The position numbers and the translations under genes are program-made. The notes under the pieces are model-generated. The model saw only the letters and a list, made by a program, of their open reading frames with translations, made no database searches and was not told where the DNA came from. Positions 31,155 to 35,657 of a stretch of 35,657 nt of DNA are shown here, in pieces (position 1 is the stretch's first letter; every line of letters begins with the position of its first letter). The DNA is from an uncultured Clostridia bacterium. GTDB taxonomy: Bacteria; Bacillota; Clostridia; Christensenellales; Borkfalkiaceae. Where the stretch lies: assembly GCA_944328495.1 (NCBI GenBank), contig CALVHR010000051.1, forward strand, positions 1 to 35,657, in the 5' to 3' direction.

Positions 31155-32978
31155 TTATTTCATCCTGCTATTCGCAATTTTTTGTGCCAATTCGTCTACA
31201 ACCTGCTTGGATAAAGAGTTCTCTTCCCCTCCCGTGACCAGTTTTCTCTTCACTGTGCGAAGCGGTTGATCGGTCTTTTCCACACGATTATCTTTCCCGG
31301 ACACCGCAGGACGAAGGATGCGCTTTTTTACATTCGGCACACTGTGGTTTTGCGAAAGTTCTTCCAGCCTTTCTTTTGCATGTTCGTCGGATATCGCCGC
31401 ATTGCTGCTCTGCGTCTGCGACTGTACATTCGAACCCAAACGCGCGATCGCATCGAGTATGGCTTGCGTATCCACAGAAGATGCGAATACACCCTCTTTC
31501 TCTTCGGGAACTGCCGGCGTAAAATCGATAAAATAGGAAAGGTTGAAAGACATTAATTCTTTCTTCAATGCATTCAGATTATCAACCGTGCCTTTTTCAG
31601 GTTCTGCGCCGCCCAACGATTCACGTATTTCCAGTATTTCCGCATACGTGTCCCGATCCATGGCTTCCACGTCTGTATCGCACAGAAAAGCTTTCTTTGC
31701 CTGCAAAAGCCCACGGACCGTTTCGTCCGACGGAAGAGCCGGACTTTGTTCAAATGCACGAACCGCTTCCGAAAATGCCTGCATCGCCTCTGACGAATAT
31801 GTCATCGGCAAATTGTTTGACTTTACCGCGTCCGAAATTACGGTAAGAGCACTCGACCCCCACACGCTCACTCTGGAAAGCCGCATACGGAGATCGGAAA
31901 GCATCGTTTCTCCGCGAAGGACGTTTCCGCTCACGATATAGCGATTTGCCATGTTGCGGATCGAATTTGCCGTGACCAACAGATCCGGGATCATGTCGTA
32001 AGACAAACTATGCAAATAATCGGCGATCAAAACATCCAATCGACGGAATTCCGGCATTTGCTTGACACTGATCGCACCGTTGAGAGCATCTTTCAGGTCA
32101 TCTACCTTGCGTTCCAGATTTGCTATGTCCGCATCCGACTTACCTGCAACAGCTCCCACGGCCGCCCCCGTCATAATGCCGACGATATGTTGAGCAAGGA
32201 CATCGTAATTGATTCCTTCCGTTATAACTTTCGCAGCAACCTCCCCGGCAAGCCGTTCATAATCAACGGGCGCAAGCGCGTTGATCTTTTCATCCAAAGC
32301 CGAAATGCTGCCGCTCATCGCACTGATATTTTCACCCAAAGGTTTAAGCGTCTCTTCAATTGCCGCGGTATCCGCAGGTTTGATCGCGTCGATCTTGGCA
32401 GAGAGATCGTCGTAGATCGCCATATCTTGCTTGTATGAATATTTCAATTCCTGCAAAACATCGTCCCGCATTTTTTCAATATCCATGGAAAGCCCGGCAT
32501 ACATGCTTTCAATCGCAAGTGATGCGTCTCCTTTCCGGAATCCCGTGATCGCGTTGTCCTGCGGCGTAATCGCCATGGAATCCACTTTTTTGGATAACTC
32601 GGATATCGCCTTGTTGTTTTCTTCGGCCTTCGCGGCAGGAACCTGCGCCGCCTGTTCGAGAGCGCGCTTTTCACGCACCAAACGCTCGCGCTCCGCCCGT
32701 TCCTTTGCTAGGCGCTCGGACGCCCGCTGCTCTTCGCGCGAAATCTCCGCTAAAATGCTCTCCTTCTGCTTTTCGAGCTCCGCCACAAATTTTTCGACCG
32801 TAGAACGCTTGTAGCCTCCGAATTCGTCGGAAGCCGCTTCGCCGCGCTTTTCCCGCAAAGCAGCGATCTCTTCCATCGAAGCGAGGACGCCGCGCATTTC
32901 GGTTAAATATTTATCCGTCGCTTTGAGCCTCTCCACAGGAGTAAGTCCATTCATTTTTTGCTGAAACGATTCTGACAT
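31155..32978 (-). CDS. Long coiled-coil protein of unknown function
   Basis: I do not recognise a family. The 607-aa protein lacks a signal peptide and a clear membrane span. Residues 55-130 are a highly charged coiled coil (REEQRASERLAKERAERERL). Residues 195-235 contain heptad-like repeats (PLGENISAMSGSISALDEKI). A glycine/alanine stretch lies at 265-280 (IVGIMTGAAVGAVAG), then helical segments to about 480. The last 100 residues are basic and polar (VKKRILRPAVSG, LRTVKRKLVTGGEE). The ATG has GGGGG close upstream and a promoter at 33043-33071. It is monocistronic, with a terminator before RNase J. Structural or scaffold roles are guesses. Confidence 0.75.
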   Translation of the reverse strand: MSESFQQKMNGLTPVERLKATDKYLTEMRGVLASMEEIAALREKRGEAASDEFGGYKRSTVEKFVAELEKQKESILAEISREEQRASERLAKERAERERLVREKRALEQAAQVPAAKAEENNKAISELSKKVDSMAITPQDNAITGFRKGDASLAIESMYAGLSMDIEKMRDDVLQELKYSYKQDMAIYDDLSAKIDAIKPADTAAIEETLKPLGENISAMSGSISALDEKINALAPVDYERLAGEVAAKVITEGINYDVLAQHIVGIMTGAAVGAVAGKSDADIANLERKVDDLKDALNGAISVKQMPEFRRLDVLIADYLHSLSYDMIPDLLVTANSIRNMANRYIVSGNVLRGETMLSDLRMRLSRVSVWGSSALTVISDAVKSNNLPMTYSSEAMQAFSEAVRAFEQSPALPSDETVRGLLQAKKAFLCDTDVEAMDRDTYAEILEIRESLGGAEPEKGTVDNLNALKKELMSFNLSYFIDFTPAVPEEKEGVFASSVDTQAILDAIARLGSNVQSQTQSSNAAISDEHAKERLEELSQNHSVPNVKKRILRPAVSGKDNRVEKTDQPLRTVKRKLVTGGEENSLSKQVVDELAQKIANSRMK

Positions 32979-33042
32979 AGAGCCCCCTTGAAGCAGTAAG
33001 CCTCAATTCGCCGCCGATCCGGCAAGCATTGTTCTTTTTTCT

Positions 33043-33071
33043 ATTTTACTATATTTTGCAAAAAAAGTAAA
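33043..33071 (-). promoter_or_regulatory. Promoter of the coiled-coil protein gene
   Basis: The minus strand carries TTTACT (33066-33071), a 17-nt spacer and TAAAAT (33043-33048), giving a leader of about 60 bases. Confidence 0.6.
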
Positions 33072-33172
33072 TACTTTCTTCAATTATTTTTTGACAATCC
33101 CTACAACTTTTTATACCCGCATCGGCAAAAACAAAAAAATTTTTGTTTAAGGTATTTCAACGCCCGAAAGGC

Positions 33173-33201
33173 TTGTCAAAAATTGCGTATTATTGTATAA
33201 T
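33173..33201 (+). promoter_or_regulatory. Promoter of serC-serA
   Basis: TTGTCA (33173-33178), a 17-nt spacer and TATAAT (33196-33201), 46 bases before the serC ATG. No T-box or other riboswitch is recognisable in the short leader. Confidence 0.8.
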
Positions 33202-33247
33202 AATGAGGATATCTTTTCGAAAAATAAATTCCGAAGGAGTTTTTGAT

Positions 33248-34321
33248 ATGAGAGTTTACAATTTTTCGGCAGGCCCTTCCATGCTTCCCCTTGAAGTTTT
33301 GGAAGAAGCGCAGAAAGAGTTCCTTGACTTTGCCGGCACCGGCATGAGCGTTACGGAGATCAGTCACCGCGATAAAGCATTTGCGCCGATCGTTGAAGAA
33401 GCGGAAGCAAACCTTCGCGAACTCATGAATATTCCCGAAAATTATTGTGTTCTGTTCGTTCAGGGCGGTGCAAGCCAGCAATTCGCTGCCGTTCCTTTGA
33501 ATCTTATGCATACGGGAAAAGCGGATTACATCGTAACCGGCAATTTCGCAAAAAAAGCATGGCAGGAAGGTAAAATCTACGGCGAGGCACGTTGCGTGGC
33601 GTCTTCCGAAGATAAAACGTATACATATATTCCCGATGTTGACAAAATTGCTTTCAACGACGACGCCGACTATGTCCATATCTGCTCAAACAACACCATT
33701 TTCGGAACTCGTTATGTCAAATTTCCCAAGACCAAAGCTCCGCTCGTTTGCGATATGAGCTCGGAAATCCTTTCCCGTGAAGTGGACGTTAATCAATTCG
33801 GCGTAATCTATGCCGGTGCACAGAAAAACCTTGCACCTGCCGGCGTGACCATCGTTATCGCCCGCAAAGATCTCATCGAAAACCCGCTTCCCATCTGCCC
33901 GACCATGCTCAAATGGAAAACGCAGGCGGATAACGGATCACTTTATAACACCCCTCCCTGCTTCTCCATTTATATGGCGAATCTCGTACTGCGTCACCTC
34001 AAAAAGCAGGGCGGCGTCAAGGAAATCAACAAAATCAACGAATATAAAGCGGGCTTGCTTTATGACTTCATCGATAATTCTTCCTTCTATACGAACAACG
34101 TCGTGAAAGAATTCCGTTCCATCATGAATGTTCCTTTTGTCACACCCTCCAAGGAATTGGACGAAAAATTTGTCAAGGAGGCAAAAGCGGAAGGACTTGT
34201 GACCCTCAAGGGCCATCGCCTTGTCGGCGGCATGCGCGCATCCATTTACAACGCTATGCCTGTCGAAGGCGTGAAAAAGCTCGTCGAATTCATGAAAAAA
34301 TTTGAAAAGGAAAACGCCTGA
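33248..34321 (+). CDS. serC: Phosphoserine aminotransferase
   Basis: This PLP enzyme of 357 aa converts 3-phosphohydroxypyruvate and glutamate to phosphoserine. The start YNFSAGPSMLP is the family hallmark. GGASQQF (73-79) binds the cofactor phosphate, D169 is in CDMSSE, and the Schiff-base lysine K193 is in YAGAQKNLAPAG. Length is normal. AAGGAG lies eight bases before the ATG. The longer upstream frame overlaps the promoter. It is the first gene of a two-gene operon with serA, 21 bases apart. Confidence 0.97.
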   Translation: MRVYNFSAGPSMLPLEVLEEAQKEFLDFAGTGMSVTEISHRDKAFAPIVEEAEANLRELMNIPENYCVLFVQGGASQQFAAVPLNLMHTGKADYIVTGNFAKKAWQEGKIYGEARCVASSEDKTYTYIPDVDKIAFNDDADYVHICSNNTIFGTRYVKFPKTKAPLVCDMSSEILSREVDVNQFGVIYAGAQKNLAPAGVTIVIARKDLIENPLPICPTMLKWKTQADNGSLYNTPPCFSIYMANLVLRHLKKQGGVKEINKINEYKAGLLYDFIDNSSFYTNNVVKEFRSIMNVPFVTPSKELDEKFVKEAKAEGLVTLKGHRLVGGMRASIYNAMPVEGVKKLVEFMKKFEKENA

Positions 34322-34342
34322 AAGGCGAAAGGAGACCAAATT

Positions 34343-35500
34343 ATGCCCGAAATACTCAAACTAAATGCAATCAGTGAAGTGGCCGATAAAGAATTCCCGC
34401 AAAACTACGTCTTCTCGGACAGCGTCAAAAATCCTGACGGCATCATGCTTCGCAGCTTTAATATGCATGAATACCCTCTGAACGACGAACTCCTCGCCGT
34501 AGCACGCGCCGGCGCCGGCACGAACAACATTCCCATCCCCAAATGCACGGAAAAAGGAATCGTTGTATTCAATACCCCGGGCGCAAATGCAAATGCCGTA
34601 AAAGAACTCGTCATCTGCGAACTTTTACTCGGCGGAAGAAAAATTGTAGACGCAATCGAATGGGTCAAAACACTCAAAGGCTCCGAAGGCATTTCCAAAA
34701 CCGTAGAAAAAGGCAAATCCAAATTTGTCGGGCATGAAATCCTCGGCAAAACGTTGGGCGTGATCGGTCTCGGCGCGATCGGCGTCATGGTGGCAAACAC
34801 TGCCGCCGACCTCGGAATGAAAGTGCTCGGCTATGACCCCTACCTTTCCGTACAAGGCGCCCTCCACCTCGATAATCGTGTACAAACCTCCGACCTTGAC
34901 ACTTTGCTCAAAAATTCGGACTTCATCACAGTACATGTCCCTCTCACCCCTTCCACGGAAAACATGTTTAATGCCGATTCCTTCGGTAAAATGAAGGACG
35001 GTTCCGTATTGATCAATAATTCGCGCGGCGAGCTCGTCGATGTAAAAGCTGTCCTCTCCGCGGTCGAAAGCGGAAAACTGGAGCGCTATATCACAGATTT
35101 CCCCTCCGAAGAACTCATCGGGGTACCGAATGTGATTTGCGTGCCTCACCTCGGCGCCAGCACCCCCGAAGCGGAAGACAACTGTGCCGCAATGGCTGCG
35201 CGGGAACTGGTCGACTACATCGAAAACGGAAATATTACGCACAGCGTCAACTTCCCCGACGTTTGCTCACCCCGCACTTCTGCCGCGCGCGCCTGCATTA
35301 TGCACAAAAATGAGGAAGGCGTTATTTCCAAAATTACAACAATCATTTCTTCCGCGAATATCAATATTGCCGATTTGCAGGACAAATCCAAAAAAGAAAT
35401 GGCATACATGATCGTTGATCTCGATCAGCCTTTGCCCGAAGCGGTAATTGAAGAAATCAAAAAGCTTGATTGCGTGATCCGCGTCCGCATTTTTGCATAA
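34343..35500 (+). CDS. serA: D-3-phosphoglycerate dehydrogenase
   Basis: The 385-aa enzyme makes the first step of serine synthesis from 3-phosphoglycerate. The NAD-binding motif is GVIGLGAIG (139-147), and the catalytic triad is R228 (NNSRGELVD), E256/E257 and H269 (VPHLGAST). A C-terminal ACT domain (about 315-385) suggests allosteric control by serine. This is the short form, which lacks the intervening domain of long SerA proteins. AAAGGAG lies before the ATG. With serC it supplies two of three steps. A phosphoserine phosphatase gene is not in the window. Confidence 0.97.
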   Translation: MPEILKLNAISEVADKEFPQNYVFSDSVKNPDGIMLRSFNMHEYPLNDELLAVARAGAGTNNIPIPKCTEKGIVVFNTPGANANAVKELVICELLLGGRKIVDAIEWVKTLKGSEGISKTVEKGKSKFVGHEILGKTLGVIGLGAIGVMVANTAADLGMKVLGYDPYLSVQGALHLDNRVQTSDLDTLLKNSDFITVHVPLTPSTENMFNADSFGKMKDGSVLINNSRGELVDVKAVLSAVESGKLERYITDFPSEELIGVPNVICVPHLGASTPEAEDNCAAMAARELVDYIENGNITHSVNFPDVCSPRTSAARACIMHKNEEGVISKITTIISSANINIADLQDKSKKEMAYMIVDLDQPLPEAVIEEIKKLDCVIRVRIFA

Positions 35501-35546
35501 TATTCATTGTTTCCGGACAAGTATATTTCATAAAGCATCCATTTCA

Positions 35547-35575
35547 AAGAGAACGGGTTACCCGTTCTCTTTTTC
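35547..35575 (+). terminator. Terminator of serC-serA
   Basis: AAAGAGAACGGG pairs with CCCGTTCTCTTT around TTA and is followed by TTTTT, about 50 bases after the stop codon. Confidence 0.9.
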
Positions 35576-35657
35576 TGTCTGGGTGAATTATACTATTAAG
35601 TGCAACAGAGTAAATAAAAAAAGGAGTTCATACAAATCTGTGGTAAAATAAAGTTGC

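Noticed and set aside
32979-33042. A GC-rich stem (GCCGATCCGGC region) in the leader of the coiled-coil gene as a possible regulatory RNA.
   Set aside because: The stem is short and imperfect and matches no riboswitch class I know.
33100-33247. Possible riboswitch or T-box before serC-serA.
   Set aside because: The predicted leader is only about 40 bases, with no T-box sequence, specifier stem or antiterminator. The A/T palindrome at 33129-33148 lies upstream of the promoter.
1-35657. CRISPR arrays, prophage modules, restriction or toxin-antitoxin systems.
   Set aside because: No regularly spaced repeats, cas genes, integrase, capsid or methylase/nuclease pairs were seen. Apart from the IS200 element the window reads as ordinary chromosome.

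Overview
The window looks like the chromosome of a low-to-moderate GC Gram-positive anaerobe of the class Clostridia. The evidence is: near-consensus sigma-A promoters with 17-nt spacers, GGAGG-type ribosome binding sites, hairpin plus T-tract terminators, an oxygen-defence set built on rubrerythrin, reverse rubrerythrin and a PerR-like regulator, an EFR1-type flavodoxin/ferredoxin protein, RNase J, a RelQ-type alarmone synthetase and the radical-SAM/DUF4130 pair common in Clostridia. A lineage among uncultured gut Clostridia is plausible, but it cannot be fixed from this sequence alone.

Layout. 1-2100: tRNA-Pro(CGG), then birA-bioY (biotin sensing and uptake) behind a BirA operator. 2100-3570: orphan LytS-type sensor kinase. 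3640-4900: tRNA-Leu(UAG), a very cysteine-rich 118-aa protein and a GNAT acetyltransferase. 4970-5705: an IS200-type insertion sequence with structured flanks. 5711-9300: glycolysis and peptide use (gapA, M29 aminopeptidase, divergent fba). 9300-14600: ATC-hydrolase-like protein, perR-like/rbr pair, a three-gene set (EFR1, small alarmone synthetase, unknown protein with a new-looking domain) and reverse rubrerythrin. 14780-17000: OmpR-type two-component system. 17100-19280: radical SAM protein plus DUF4130 protein, a putative DNA-repair pair. 19320-21240: GntR/ABC transporter operon. 21290-22880: multidomain membrane protein whose central domain recurs in the unknown protein at 11295-12131 and whose C-terminus resembles ribosomal protein uL15. 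22950-24080: iron alcohol dehydrogenase. 24100-31080: leftward cluster of RNase J, trmR, trhP-like U32 protein, dinB, a zinc-ribbon membrane protein and an amidohydrolase. 31150-33070: long coiled-coil protein. 33170-35580: serC-serA serine biosynthesis operon.

How the genes fit together. Most of the window is ordinary core metabolism. PerR-like/rbr, reverse rubrerythrin and EFR1 form an oxidative-stress neighbourhood. trmR and trhP together would make the 5-methoxyuridine wobble modification of tRNA. serC and serA supply two of the three serine steps. The birA-bioY unit is a complete feedback loop readable in the DNA: promoter, overlapping operator, regulator and transporter.

The least explained material is the paralogous domain shared by two unrelated-looking proteins, one of them carrying an InlB-like repeat, a membrane segment and a uL15-like tail. 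After that come the cysteine-rich protein, the dinB-linked zinc-ribbon membrane protein and the 607-aa coiled-coil protein. Two genes (birA and the LytS-type kinase) have the -10 box only six bases before the start codon, which predicts leaderless mRNAs.
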